DNA from: JAAYLC01 sp035654795
GTDB taxonomy: Bacteria > Bacteroidota > Bacteroidia > Flavobacteriales > Flavobacteriaceae
Reading direction: 5' to 3'
Assembly (NCBI GenBank): GCA_035654795.1
Contig: DASRWC010000041.1
Location: 1-64,000, forward strand
Length of the DNA stretch: 64,000 bases
The notes under the pieces were generated by a model that saw nothing but the letters and a program-made list of their open reading frames with translations, was not told where the DNA came from and searched no databases. Position 1 is the stretch's first letter. Each line of letters opens with the position of its first letter. Of this stretch, positions 6,848 through 15,271 are shown piece by piece. Made by a program: the position numbers and the translations under genes.

Positions 6848-8743
6848 TTACTTGAGATAATTTACAACATCTTCCAGCTTCTCAACCGAATCTTTCAAAC
6901 CTCCTTCCCTGTTGCGGATAACCCAAATTTTTTTATGGTTATCGATAATTTCCGAGAGCTCGTGCGCCAATTCTTTTTTTATCTTTTTCGGGATTTCCTT
7001 TGTGGATTTATCTTTTGTATCGAGACGCGCCAGACCTAAATCAATTCCGAATAGTGCCAAACGCGAAGCTTGTTCAATTTCTTTTTTGATGATTTTTGCA
7101 TCAGCCGATTCGGGTTTTGCTTTGTGCAACAACGCAAGTCCTTTTTCAATTTCTTCTTTGGCTGCCAATAAGCCCGGTTTATTCAAGTGTTTTGTTTGAT
7201 ACTGCCCTTGCATCGTCCACGCAAAGCGGCGAATCATCAGGTGAAACGCATTGGCATTACCTTCCGGGATATTCGTTTTTAAGTATGCATTCCCCAAAGT
7301 TAATAAAGCTTTGGCGGTATATTCTGTTTCATCTTTAAAGACATACTTATTCAGCAGAAATTCCAGGTTGTCAAGAGTTTTATCGGAATAATTCCACGCA
7401 TAACTCGCACCCAAAAGTTGTGTGGCGTAACTTACGGATCTTGGTTGGAAATGCCCGTAGTCGCCCCAATCAGTTATCAGATATCCTTTGGCGCCATATC
7501 TTTTTCCTTCTACGGCGGCGTTTTTCAGATTTATAAAAGCGTTTTGATTCCGTCCGATTTCGGATCTCCAGCTTGAAGTACCGGGACAGACATAGAAATC
7601 AAGGCCGGCATTTTCAAATTCAACTAAATTTTTATCAAACGGATAGGTCGCATCATAGCCCCAAACCAATGCCGTCATATTCTTCGGGATGTCTTTGATG
7701 AGTTCGGGATGATTTAAGACAATATCACCCCAGAATTGCGTTTGCTTTCCGTTCTTGATAATTTCGTCGTTAAGCTTCATCAGGAAGTCGAGATACACCT
7801 GCCCTTTTCCGATGGAATCACTCAATGCTTTCGATTTTCCGAGACCCAATTCAACCGTTTCATCTCCGCCGATATTGGCGTATTTACTGGAGAAATTAGG
7901 AAGTAACTCCGCATACAGTTCCTGCATGAGTTCGAAAGACTTCGGATTGGTGGGTGCCAGAGCGGTGCGGTTTCGTTTTCCCCAAATGGTGTTGCAATCG
8001 GTTTCGCATTCACTTAAATCCAGATATTCATCGTGTTTCAGCCAATTTTCCATGTGACCAAAAGAATTCTGATTCGGAACCAAATCAATTCCGCGCTGCC
8101 TACAATATTGGTCGAGTTGTTGAATTTCCAAAGCAGTCAGCGGACTCGCATGTTCCCATACTTTTTTATGATTTCTGTAGGCAAAAGTATGTTCGGTATA
8201 AAGCTGAAATTCGTTAATGCGCCAATCAGAAAGTTGGTCGATAAGAGCGTAGAGACTTTCCATCGTGGGAACCTTATCACGACTGACGTCGAGCATAAAT
8301 CCGCGTCGTTCAAAATCTGCCCAGTCATTTACATTAATAAAAGGAAGATTCTTTTTTTCGGTTTGGGCATATTCCAAAAGGTGCAAGATGGTTTGCTTCC
8401 CATAACGCAGTGCCCGGGGATTTTTAGCTTTGATGTGAATTTCATTTCTTCCCAAATTCAACCGATATTCATCATGATGCTCCAGATGTGATTCTAAATA
8501 GAAACGTATATCTACCGTTCCTTTTGGCGTTTTAAGTTCCCATTTCCCGGTCGAACCTTCTTGCAATGATTTGATAAGAAAGGTTTCCAGCACATGGAAT
8601 TGATCTCTTTCCAGAGCGATTTTGTCTCCCGCCACCTCCATATTCTGAGGGCGGAAAATTAGATATTTTAAAATGTTTTCATTTGAATATAGGGCGGTTT
8701 GAGAGAAAACCACAAACAATAAGAGAACAGTCTTTATTTTCAT
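6848..8743 (-). CDS. Beta-N-acetylhexosaminidase, glycoside hydrolase family 20
   Basis: Exported GH20 enzyme, expected to release terminal N-acetylhexosamine from chitin fragments, glycans or peptidoglycan-derived sugars. I start at the Met of MKIKTVLLLF because a signal peptide follows directly; an upstream Met would add ten residues. An N-terminal GH20b-like domain is followed by the catalytic barrel with the conserved Asp-Glu pair in IGGDETVELG (D294-E295 from this start), and barrel elements RRGFMLDVSRDK, NQNSFGHMENW and TDWGDYGHFQ. About 631 residues, with a helical C-terminal region. It stands alone, and no SusC/D pair is nearby, so the substrate is open. Confidence 0.88.
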   Translation of the reverse strand: MKIKTVLLLFVVFSQTALYSNENILKYLIFRPQNMEVAGDKIALERDQFHVLETFLIKSLQEGSTGKWELKTPKGTVDIRFYLESHLEHHDEYRLNLGRNEIHIKAKNPRALRYGKQTILHLLEYAQTEKKNLPFINVNDWADFERRGFMLDVSRDKVPTMESLYALIDQLSDWRINEFQLYTEHTFAYRNHKKVWEHASPLTALEIQQLDQYCRQRGIDLVPNQNSFGHMENWLKHDEYLDLSECETDCNTIWGKRNRTALAPTNPKSFELMQELYAELLPNFSSKYANIGGDETVELGLGKSKALSDSIGKGQVYLDFLMKLNDEIIKNGKQTQFWGDIVLNHPELIKDIPKNMTALVWGYDATYPFDKNLVEFENAGLDFYVCPGTSSWRSEIGRNQNAFINLKNAAVEGKRYGAKGYLITDWGDYGHFQPRSVSYATQLLGASYAWNYSDKTLDNLEFLLNKYVFKDETEYTAKALLTLGNAYLKTNIPEGNANAFHLMIRRFAWTMQGQYQTKHLNKPGLLAAKEEIEKGLALLHKAKPESADAKIIKKEIEQASRLALFGIDLGLARLDTKDKSTKEIPKKIKKELAHELSEIIDNHKKIWVIRNREGGLKDSVEKLEDVVNYLK

Positions 8744-8940
8744 CATGTAGGCCGTGACTTTTGTTATTAACATATGGAATTCAAAAAGAACGCAAGGAAT
8801 CCCTAAAGATTGCGAAAATTGGAATCTTTCCTTTGAGCCGCAAGTTTTTGAAGGTTTTTTATTGGTGAACGAGGTATTTGAATAGAATCCACTTCAACAT
8901 AAAAATCCTCAAAATAATCCTCCGGAGCACAACTCACATA

Positions 8941-8973
8941 AAAAAACCCTCAACTTGATTGAAGCGAGGGTTT
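8941..8973 (-). terminator. Rho-independent terminator of the pyrophosphatase gene
   Basis: On the minus strand a hairpin with arms AACCCTC (8972-8966) and GAGGGTT (8951-8945) and an inner CTT/AAG extension is followed by a T-run. It begins 22 bp past the hppA stop. Confidence 0.8.
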
Positions 8974-8995
8974 CTATATTGAATTTTCTGATTTT

Positions 8996-11278
8996 TTATT
9001 CTGCAGCGAAAGTTATGCTTTCTTCCAGAGCATCAAAAATAGTAGTTTCATCTTGGGTTTGTCCGGTTTGTGTTTCGGCTTCGATAACTTCCATAACGGG
9101 AGCTTCGTGTTCGGAATTTCCGGAGAGGTTTCCGAGAATTGGCGCCAACACAAGACCTACAAGACAAGTCAGTTTAATCAAAATGTTCATCGAAGGTCCT
9201 GAGGTGTCTTTAAACGGATCTCCCACAGTATCTCCGGTTACGGCGGCTTTGTGAGCTTCGCTTCCTTTGTAGGTCATTTGTCCGTTGATCATAACTCCGG
9301 CTTCAAATGATTTTTTAGCATTATCCCAAGCGCCTCCGGCGTTGTTTTGGAAAATTGCCCACATCACGCCACTCACGGTAACTCCTGCCATGTATCCGCC
9401 AAGAGGCTCGGCTCCAAAAAGGAATCCAATAACTACCGGAGTGATAATAGTGAGTAGCCCCGGAAGAATCATTTCACGCAAAGCTGCTTTTGTAGAAATA
9501 TCCACACATTTGGCATATTCGGGCTTTCCTGTTCCTTCCATAATTCCGGGAATTTCGCGGAATTGTCTTCTCACTTCTTTTACCATTTCCATGGCAGCTT
9601 TTCCAACCGATTTCATTGCCATTGCAGAGAAAACAACCGGAATCATTGCACCCACAAATAGCATCGCCAATACGTCTGCACGGAAAATGTTGATTCCGTC
9701 AATACCGGTAAAGGCAACATAAGCTGCAAACAGCGCTAGAGCCGTAAGTGCAGCAGAAGCGATAGCAAATCCTTTTCCAACAGCGGCGGTAGTATTTCCT
9801 ACAGAATCCAAAACGTCTGTTCGCTCACGCACTTGTGGATCAAGTTCGCTCATTTCGGCAACTCCTCCTGCGTTATCGGCAATGGGTCCGAATGCGTCAA
9901 TAGCCAGCTGCATTCCGGTAGTCGCCATCATCGCCGATGCGGCAAGCGCTACTCCGTAGAATCCTGCCAATTCGTATGATCCGAAAATAGCAGCAGCGAA
10001 AAGAATTACCGATGAAAAAGTGGACATCATCCCTACTGAAAGTCCGGCAATAATATTGGTAGCTGCACCGGTAGAAGAATTTTCAACAATACTCATAACC
10101 GGTCTTTTTCCAAGACTGGTATAGTAGGCAGTAACTACAGAAATTAAAGCTCCAACTGCCAACCCAATACACGCCGACCAGAATACGTTGATGGATGGAA
10201 TGATTCGCATAGCTTTTTCTCCGAAGAATTTCATTTGCATTTCTGCGGGAAGCATCCAGTCGATCAGGAAGTAGGCAGCGATAAGCGTTAATATGATAGC
10301 GCCCCAGTTTCCGGCGTCTAAAGCTTTTTGAACTTGCGATTCGCGAGCATCGTTGTTTTTAATGCTAACGAAGAAGGTTCCTATAATGGAAGCCAAAATT
10401 CCAACTCCTGCAATTACCAGCGGAAGAAGAATGGGTCCCATATTATTAAAGCTGTCAATGAAAGGTTGTGTAGCAGACATATCGCGAATTACATAATTCC
10501 CAAGAACCATAGCTGCAAGAACAGTAGCGACATAACTTCCAAAAAGGTCAGCCCCCATTCCGGCCACGTCTCCTACGTTATCTCCTACGTTATCGGCGAT
10601 TGTTGCGGGGTTTCGCGGGTCGTCTTCGGGGATTCCGGCTTCGACTTTTCCAACAAGGTCTGCGCCCACGTCGGCCGCTTTTGTATAGATTCCACCTCCC
10701 ACACGAGCGAAAAGTGCAATACTTTCAGCACCAAGAGAGAATCCGGCAAGTGCTTCTAAAACGATAGTCATTTCCATGTAGAAATTTCCTGCACCGGAAC
10801 CTATGAACTGTCCGATAAAGAAAAGGGTAAACAGGCTCAATCCGAGGACTGCAAGTCCGGCTACTCCAAGTCCCATAACCGTTCCTCCTCCAAATGAAAT
10901 TTTCAGGGCTTGAGGTAATGAAGTTTTAGCAGCTTCGGCGGTGCGGGCATTGGCGTCGGTGGCTATTCGCATCCCGATATTCCCTGCAAGTGCGGAAAAT
11001 ATAGCCCCAAAAATAAAGGCCGGAACAATCATCCAGCTGGTAGTTTCAACCATGGTTGAAACGAAATAAAGGAGAACTGCGGCAATGATTACAAAAATTA
11101 CCAGCAGTCGGTACTCGGCATTCAAGAAAGCAAGGGCTCCTTCTTTAATACTTTTGGAGATAAACTGCATACGGTCATTACCGGCAGGCTGTTTTTTTAC
11201 CCAACTCATTTTGATGAGCATAAAGAGAAGTCCCAGTACCGAGAGGATAATGGGAAGGTAGATAATGTTCTGTTCCAT
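8996..11278 (-). CDS. hppA: Membrane-bound ion-pumping pyrophosphatase (K+-dependent, probably H+-translocating)
   Basis: Integral membrane pump (760 residues, about 16 helices) coupling PPi hydrolysis to cation export. The substrate-binding signature DVGADLVGKVEAGIPEDD and the following DNVGDNVGD are intact. Ala498 in GNTTAAVGKGF, where K+-independent enzymes have Lys, marks the K+-dependent subfamily. The ion-gate glutamate is not at its usual TM6 place (ADLFGSY has Gly247); instead Glu185 sits in TM5 within LGAESIALFARVGGG, where most family members have Ser. I recall this relocation from Flavobacterium-type H+-pumping enzymes, which is why I favour protons over sodium. Single gene with its own promoter and terminator. 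Confidence 0.96.
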   Translation of the reverse strand: MEQNIIYLPIILSVLGLLFMLIKMSWVKKQPAGNDRMQFISKSIKEGALAFLNAEYRLLVIFVIIAAVLLYFVSTMVETTSWMIVPAFIFGAIFSALAGNIGMRIATDANARTAEAAKTSLPQALKISFGGGTVMGLGVAGLAVLGLSLFTLFFIGQFIGSGAGNFYMEMTIVLEALAGFSLGAESIALFARVGGGIYTKAADVGADLVGKVEAGIPEDDPRNPATIADNVGDNVGDVAGMGADLFGSYVATVLAAMVLGNYVIRDMSATQPFIDSFNNMGPILLPLVIAGVGILASIIGTFFVSIKNNDARESQVQKALDAGNWGAIILTLIAAYFLIDWMLPAEMQMKFFGEKAMRIIPSINVFWSACIGLAVGALISVVTAYYTSLGKRPVMSIVENSSTGAATNIIAGLSVGMMSTFSSVILFAAAIFGSYELAGFYGVALAASAMMATTGMQLAIDAFGPIADNAGGVAEMSELDPQVRERTDVLDSVGNTTAAVGKGFAIASAALTALALFAAYVAFTGIDGINIFRADVLAMLFVGAMIPVVFSAMAMKSVGKAAMEMVKEVRRQFREIPGIMEGTGKPEYAKCVDISTKAALREMILPGLLTIITPVVIGFLFGAEPLGGYMAGVTVSGVMWAIFQNNAGGAWDNAKKSFEAGVMINGQMTYKGSEAHKAAVTGDTVGDPFKDTSGPSMNILIKLTCLVGLVLAPILGNLSGNSEHEAPVMEVIEAETQTGQTQDETTIFDALEESITFAAE

Positions 11279-11320
11279 TATAAATTGTTTAGTTCGTTTT
11301 TTTATCTTATATAACGCGGG

Positions 11321-11329
11321 GCAAAAGTA
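11321..11329 (-). promoter_or_regulatory. Bacteroidota -7 element upstream of hppA
   Basis: The minus strand reads TACTTTTGC, a full match to the TAnnTTTGC consensus, about 42 bp before the hppA start codon. The nearest upstream TTG is about 25 bp away, a little far for the -33 element, so only the -7 part is well supported. Confidence 0.5.
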
Positions 11330-11506
11330 GGTAAAATGTTTTAATGAGCGTATGCAAGGGGTTTAAATCCGTATCTAAATTGAAACCGAAGCGGGAAATT
11401 AAAACAAGCCTAAACAGGATGGATGCTCAGTGCTTTAGGGATTTTGAATTCCGGGATGAGGTAACGAAATTTTTGGATGAAGGCAGGAATCTTTTTGCCG
11501 GGATGG

Positions 11507-12355
11507 TTACTTATTTTGTTTTAAAATGCTGACGTCTCCTCCGAAAACATTTCCTTCTCCGTAGGGCGATCCTTGTCCATCCCATTTCTCCCATTTTTTT
11601 AGCTCCACATATAGCGGACTTGCAGAAAGTTCACGAGCTTCCAGTCTGATAGCCTCTGCCTTAAACCTTGCAGAAACGACCTGAGCTGAATCACCCCGTG
11701 CGCGTTCAATTCTTGCATCGGCCAGATATTTTTCCTCCAGTGCCTTTTGCTCGGCTGTCAAGTTACGTTGTTTTTGAGTTTCTTTTTCTTTGATTTGTGC
11801 GGCTATTTTTTCCGGTAAGACAACGTCTATTATTTTCACATAATTCAGATTCAAAAAATTGCCTGCGAAGCTTGCCCGAATTTTATCCTCCATCTCTTTC
11901 TCAAGTTCTTCTCTTTTGGTAGAAAATACTTCTTCATAGGTATAACGACCAATAATGTCTTTGAAGGCGCCACGAGAGATCTCGTCAACGAATTTTTTAT
12001 ATTCTTCCCGGTATTCTAAGTGTAATTTTGCAACTTCCTCGGGGATGATATTATAATTAACGGAAACAGATAGATCGATATCCATTCCGTTTCGATCGAG
12101 AAATTTTTGTTCGTATTCGTTCGATTTCCGGAACACCTCATACGTAAACATTTTATTCCAAGGCGCCATAAAATAGGTTCCCTGGCCATAGATTTTATCT
12201 ACATCGATACTTTGAGTGGCAAATGGTTTATACATAAAGCCCCTTTCGCCGGGTCTAATGGTAGTCCATGAATTTAGAAGGATGATCAATCCAAAAATTC
12301 CGAGAACTACGCCAATTCCAATCTTTATATTTTTTTTGTTGTTTGAATTTTCCAT
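11507..12355 (-). CDS. Prohibitin-like SPFH/Band 7 domain protein
   Basis: 282 residues with one N-terminal membrane anchor (about residues 10-28, IGIGVVLGIFGLIILLN) followed by an SPFH/Band 7 domain beginning TIRPGERGFMYKPF. A long charged helix follows (KEKETQKQRNLTAEQKALEE region) that should oligomerise, as in prohibitins. Such proteins form ring scaffolds in the cytoplasmic membrane, commonly linked to proteases or lipid microdomains. A 61-residue membrane protein gene lies 17 bp upstream on the same strand and is probably co-transcribed. The family assignment is firm; the cellular client is unknown. Confidence 0.9.
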   Translation of the reverse strand: MENSNNKKNIKIGIGVVLGIFGLIILLNSWTTIRPGERGFMYKPFATQSIDVDKIYGQGTYFMAPWNKMFTYEVFRKSNEYEQKFLDRNGMDIDLSVSVNYNIIPEEVAKLHLEYREEYKKFVDEISRGAFKDIIGRYTYEEVFSTKREELEKEMEDKIRASFAGNFLNLNYVKIIDVVLPEKIAAQIKEKETQKQRNLTAEQKALEEKYLADARIERARGDSAQVVSARFKAEAIRLEARELSASPLYVELKKWEKWDGQGSPYGEGNVFGGDVSILKQNK

Positions 12356-12372
12356 AAATCGCCCAATTATTA

Positions 12373-12558
12373 TTATTGTTTTTTCTTTCGAATTGCATTA
12401 TAATAATCCACCGTGAGATAAATTATGAACAGCAAAACTACCAGACCAAAAATCTTTACGAATGCCGGGCTGAGAAATAAATATTTGAAGTAGATGAAGA
12501 TAAGCCCCAAATTCATGGTAAGCAAAATGATCATTATAAATTTCTCGCGGCCTGTCAT
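12373..12558 (-). CDS. Small two-helix membrane protein upstream of the prohibitin-like gene
   Basis: 61 residues with two hydrophobic segments (about residues 7-28 and 34-52) and a basic C-terminus ending RKKKQ. No named family is recognised. Its stop codon is 17 bp before the prohibitin-like start, on the same strand, so it is likely translated from the same message and might be a small partner of the SPFH scaffold. That link is inference only. The absence of a competing longer frame and the ATG start support it being real. Confidence 0.6.
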   Translation of the reverse strand: MTGREKFIMIILLTMNLGLIFIYFKYLFLSPAFVKIFGLVVLLFIIYLTVDYYNAIRKKKQ

Positions 12559-12739
12559 GTAGAAGGATTATTTGCGTTCAAAGATACAAGATTTTGTAAG
12601 CAGGCGAAACTTCAGAGACTCTGCAGAATAAAAAAGCAAGCCATCGAAGATCCAAGAAGTTGCGAGATTTTCAGATGATTATAAACCGAAGAAAAAACCT
12701 ATGAGGGAATTTTGTTGTGATTGAGGTAGGATCAATTTT

Positions 12740-13180
12740 TTAATGTTTTGACGTAGCATGAAGCAATTCTATTTTCCATTGCCCTCTCTCCTTTATTAAC
12801 ACTGCGCTTTCCAGCCATTTCAACTGCATTTTTTGATCGGCCATTGACAGATCTGCAGTATTATCATAAGCCAGCCATATCACATCGTCGTGTTGTTTGG
12901 CATCCAGGAAATTGATGGTGTTGACGCGCGTCACATTGTATGTTTTGATTTTATTTATTTCCACTACCAGGTCATTTAGCTTCATAACTTCTCCATCTTC
13001 CAAAAGTAAAAAGTCAGTTGCCACATAACCACTCATCATTTCAACATCTAAAGCAGCTATGGATCCGAAAAAATTTTTAACTGTTTCTTGCGCCTTAAGA
13101 ATATCGGAATTTTGTGCCTGAAGTGCGGAAAAGCAATAAAAATGAACGCCAAAAAAGAATAGGAAGAATATTTTTTTCAT
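12740..13180 (-). CDS. Secreted SnoaL/NTF2-like (DUF4440-type) protein
   Basis: 146 residues with a signal peptide (hydrophobic to about residue 20, ending FSALQAQ). The mature part has the alpha+beta pattern of an NTF2-like/DUF4440 cone fold: an N-terminal helix (LKAQETVKNFFGSIAALDVEMMSGYV), then VATDFLLLEDGEVMKLND, and C-terminal strands LKWLESAVLIKERGQWKIELLHATS. Such folds bind small molecules or act as enzymes, but the active residues here cannot be assigned. It lies 38 bp downstream of a lipoprotein gene on the same strand, and the two may share a transcript. Periplasmic location is expected. Confidence 0.72.
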   Translation of the reverse strand: MKKIFFLFFFGVHFYCFSALQAQNSDILKAQETVKNFFGSIAALDVEMMSGYVATDFLLLEDGEVMKLNDLVVEINKIKTYNVTRVNTINFLDAKQHDDVIWLAYDNTADLSMADQKMQLKWLESAVLIKERGQWKIELLHATSKH

Positions 13181-13218
13181 ATTAGGAATTTTAGATTAGT
13201 TGTTGTCGGAGGAAGAGT

Positions 13219-13908
13219 TTATTTTCTCATGGTTTTATGATATTCACTAAAGTTAGCCTGTGGCGGAATAGCTTCCAGAGTGCTTCCGTCATCAAAAACG
13301 ATTCGTGTCGGCTCCCACAAAGGCATCAGCTTTTCAAACGACGTATTTTGCAGAGCCATCAAATCATCTGCATCTGTGATCAGCACTACCTCGTGAACCG
13401 GACGCTCTGATCCGGGCGGAAGCTCTGCTTCATCTTCAAGAATAACTTTCAGAATATAGGTATCGTCATTTATCAGGAATAAGAGGTCACCTCGATAGCC
13501 CATAATATTTTTATCGCTGTTGTTTGAAATGATATAGCTAAAGCTGTAGCCAAAAGGATTTTCGTCACTATCCTCTGAAACATCCACAACAAAGCCATCT
13601 TGAACATCTATAGCTAAGAGCTTAGCAAATTCTTTTTTATCATTTTCAAACTTTTGCCAGGCGTCATCAAATTTATTGTTTATTTCTTTCGCCTCATTCA
13701 GGAGTTCGCGGAATGTTTTGTTCTTCCCCATTCCATCTTCATGCATATATACAGCTCTATCAAAAACGAGCGCATCATATTCCGGCAATTGACGAAATTG
13801 ATCCAAATCTTGTTCAAAAGATTCGTCTTTAACATTCTGATCAATCGGATCACGGCTATTGCAACCCAGCAATATAGCGCTTGCGAGGATAATTGAAATC
13901 TTTTTCAT
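13219..13908 (-). CDS. Hypothetical lipoprotein
   Basis: About 229 residues counted from the Met of MKKISIILASAILLGC, chosen because a classical lipoprotein signal peptide with lipobox LLGC follows; an upstream Met would add seven residues. The mature protein is acidic, with a helical N-terminal part (LLNEAKEINNKFDDAWQKF) and a beta-rich C-terminal part containing NPFGYSFSYIISNNSDKNIMG, reminiscent of an immunoglobulin-like domain that compares bound or unbound states. I do not recognise a family. It precedes the NTF2-like protein gene and may be co-transcribed with it. Confidence 0.7.
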   Translation of the reverse strand: MKKISIILASAILLGCNSRDPIDQNVKDESFEQDLDQFRQLPEYDALVFDRAVYMHEDGMGKNKTFRELLNEAKEINNKFDDAWQKFENDKKEFAKLLAIDVQDGFVVDVSEDSDENPFGYSFSYIISNNSDKNIMGYRGDLLFLINDDTYILKVILEDEAELPPGSERPVHEVVLITDADDLMALQNTSFEKLMPLWEPTRIVFDDGSTLEAIPPQANFSEYHKTMRK

Positions 13909-14004
13909 GGTGTAGTTGTTTAGCGTCAAATTTAATATTGAAATAGAAAATTAATCACTCCGAATGCATTTATTTTTATAATCTCTTTATCTTTAAAAAC
14001 AAGA

Positions 14005-14871
14005 ATGGCATGTATGGTCTCCACCCATCCCAGTGTAAACGAGAGTCTTAAAGAATATGGCCGCGGTATTGCAGGTGGACTTCTTTTCAGTTTGCCCATG
14101 CTTTATACCATGGAATTTTGGTGGACCGGATTTATTAGGGAGCCTGCCCAACTTTTGATATATGTGATAGTTGGATTTTTTCTTTTGTATGTGTATAATA
14201 AATATGCAGGATTGAGTCCTGCAGATAATTTTAAGCAGAACCTATTAGAATCTATAGAGGAAATGGGTTTGGGAATATTATTGACTGTATTTATTTTATA
14301 CATAACCGGTCGGTTAATGCCGGGAATGTCTTGGGATGAAATCACCGGGAAAATCATTGTAGAATCGGTAACTGTAGCCATTGGAATTTCTGTTGGCAAA
14401 AAACAATTAGGCTCTGTTGATCCGGATGATAAGGAGAAAAAAGATCAAAAGGAATCGCAACCTGCCTCACCACCCCATTTTTTTCGCTCCATAAATTTAG
14501 CATTATGCGGAGCAGTTCTTGTAGCTTCAAACATTGCGCCTACGGATGAAGTTGCCGTCATCGCCATGGAAGCTGAACCCTATAAAATATTTTTAATAGC
14601 CGTTCTCGCTCTCGGCATTGGTGCTGCCATTCTGTATTACATCAATTTTAAAGGAACCAAGAAGAAAGGCCTTATCGGAAGTAGTCGCATCGAAATTGTT
14701 TCAGGCATTTTTATAATGTATGCCATTTCTTTATTGGCTTCAGCTTTTATGTTATGGTTTTTTGGACGGTTTGAAGGTGTTTCGCTTTACTTTATTCTAG
14801 CGCAGATAGTGGTACTTTCATTTCCGGCTTCACTTGGCGCCTCGGCCGGGAGGTTTTTAATACAAGATTAA
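14005..14871 (+). CDS. TIGR02587 family integral membrane protein (DUF2391)
   Basis: 288 residues with about seven to eight hydrophobic segments (for example around residues 17-36, 47-64, 90-110, 195-215 and 228-255) and a polar loop rich in Lys, Asp and Glu near residues 140-160. The N-terminal pattern YGRGIAGGLLFSLPMLYTMEFWW and the partnership with the next gene match the TIGR02587/TIGR02588 pair of unknown function. The stop codon is 2 bp before the start of the partner gene. The substrate or role is unknown; the two products probably act together in the cytoplasmic membrane. Confidence 0.82.
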   Translation: MACMVSTHPSVNESLKEYGRGIAGGLLFSLPMLYTMEFWWTGFIREPAQLLIYVIVGFFLLYVYNKYAGLSPADNFKQNLLESIEEMGLGILLTVFILYITGRLMPGMSWDEITGKIIVESVTVAIGISVGKKQLGSVDPDDKEKKDQKESQPASPPHFFRSINLALCGAVLVASNIAPTDEVAVIAMEAEPYKIFLIAVLALGIGAAILYYINFKGTKKKGLIGSSRIEIVSGIFIMYAISLLASAFMLWFFGRFEGVSLYFILAQIVVLSFPASLGASAGRFLIQD

Positions 14872-14873
14872 TT

Positions 14874-15245
14874 ATGCAAAAAAGGAATTGGCTTGAAGCC
14901 ACGGTTACCGTATTCTCTGCCGTTATTGTACTTTTCGTTTTTGGGTATTTGCTATTCCAACTTATCACTAAAGAGCCTTCAGATCCTGATTTGTTTGTTG
15001 AAATAGGAACCCCGGAAGCAGCTACCGGTCATTTTCGATTACCTATTATTGTAAAGAACAAAGGAACAAAGACCGCCGAGAATGTGAAGGTGCAGATTCG
15101 TCATTCCTCAAAATCGGGTGAGGGAGCGCAGCTTGAATTTGATTATATCCCGGGGGAGTCTGAGGTCTATGGCGCCGCAACTTTTAAGGAAAACCCCGAT
15201 ATTGAGTTTTTAGATATATCTATTTCCGGATATGTTATTCCTTAA
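14874..15245 (+). CDS. TIGR02588 family membrane-anchored protein
   Basis: 123 residues: a short basic start, one transmembrane helix (about residues 9-32, VTVFSAVIVLFVFGYLLFQLI), then an exported domain of roughly 85 residues with the pattern GHFRLPIIVKNKGTKTAENV, like an immunoglobulin/CARDB-type beta sandwich. It begins 2 bp after the multispanning TIGR02587 protein, the arrangement typical of this pair. It is likely an accessory subunit exposing a beta domain to the periplasm. No enzymatic residues are evident. It faces the convergent efflux-pump gene 26 bp downstream. Confidence 0.8.
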   Translation: MQKRNWLEATVTVFSAVIVLFVFGYLLFQLITKEPSDPDLFVEIGTPEAATGHFRLPIIVKNKGTKTAENVKVQIRHSSKSGEGAQLEFDYIPGESEVYGAATFKENPDIEFLDISISGYVIP

Positions 15246-15271
15246 TAACCTAATCGGTTTGTATCTTCCTT

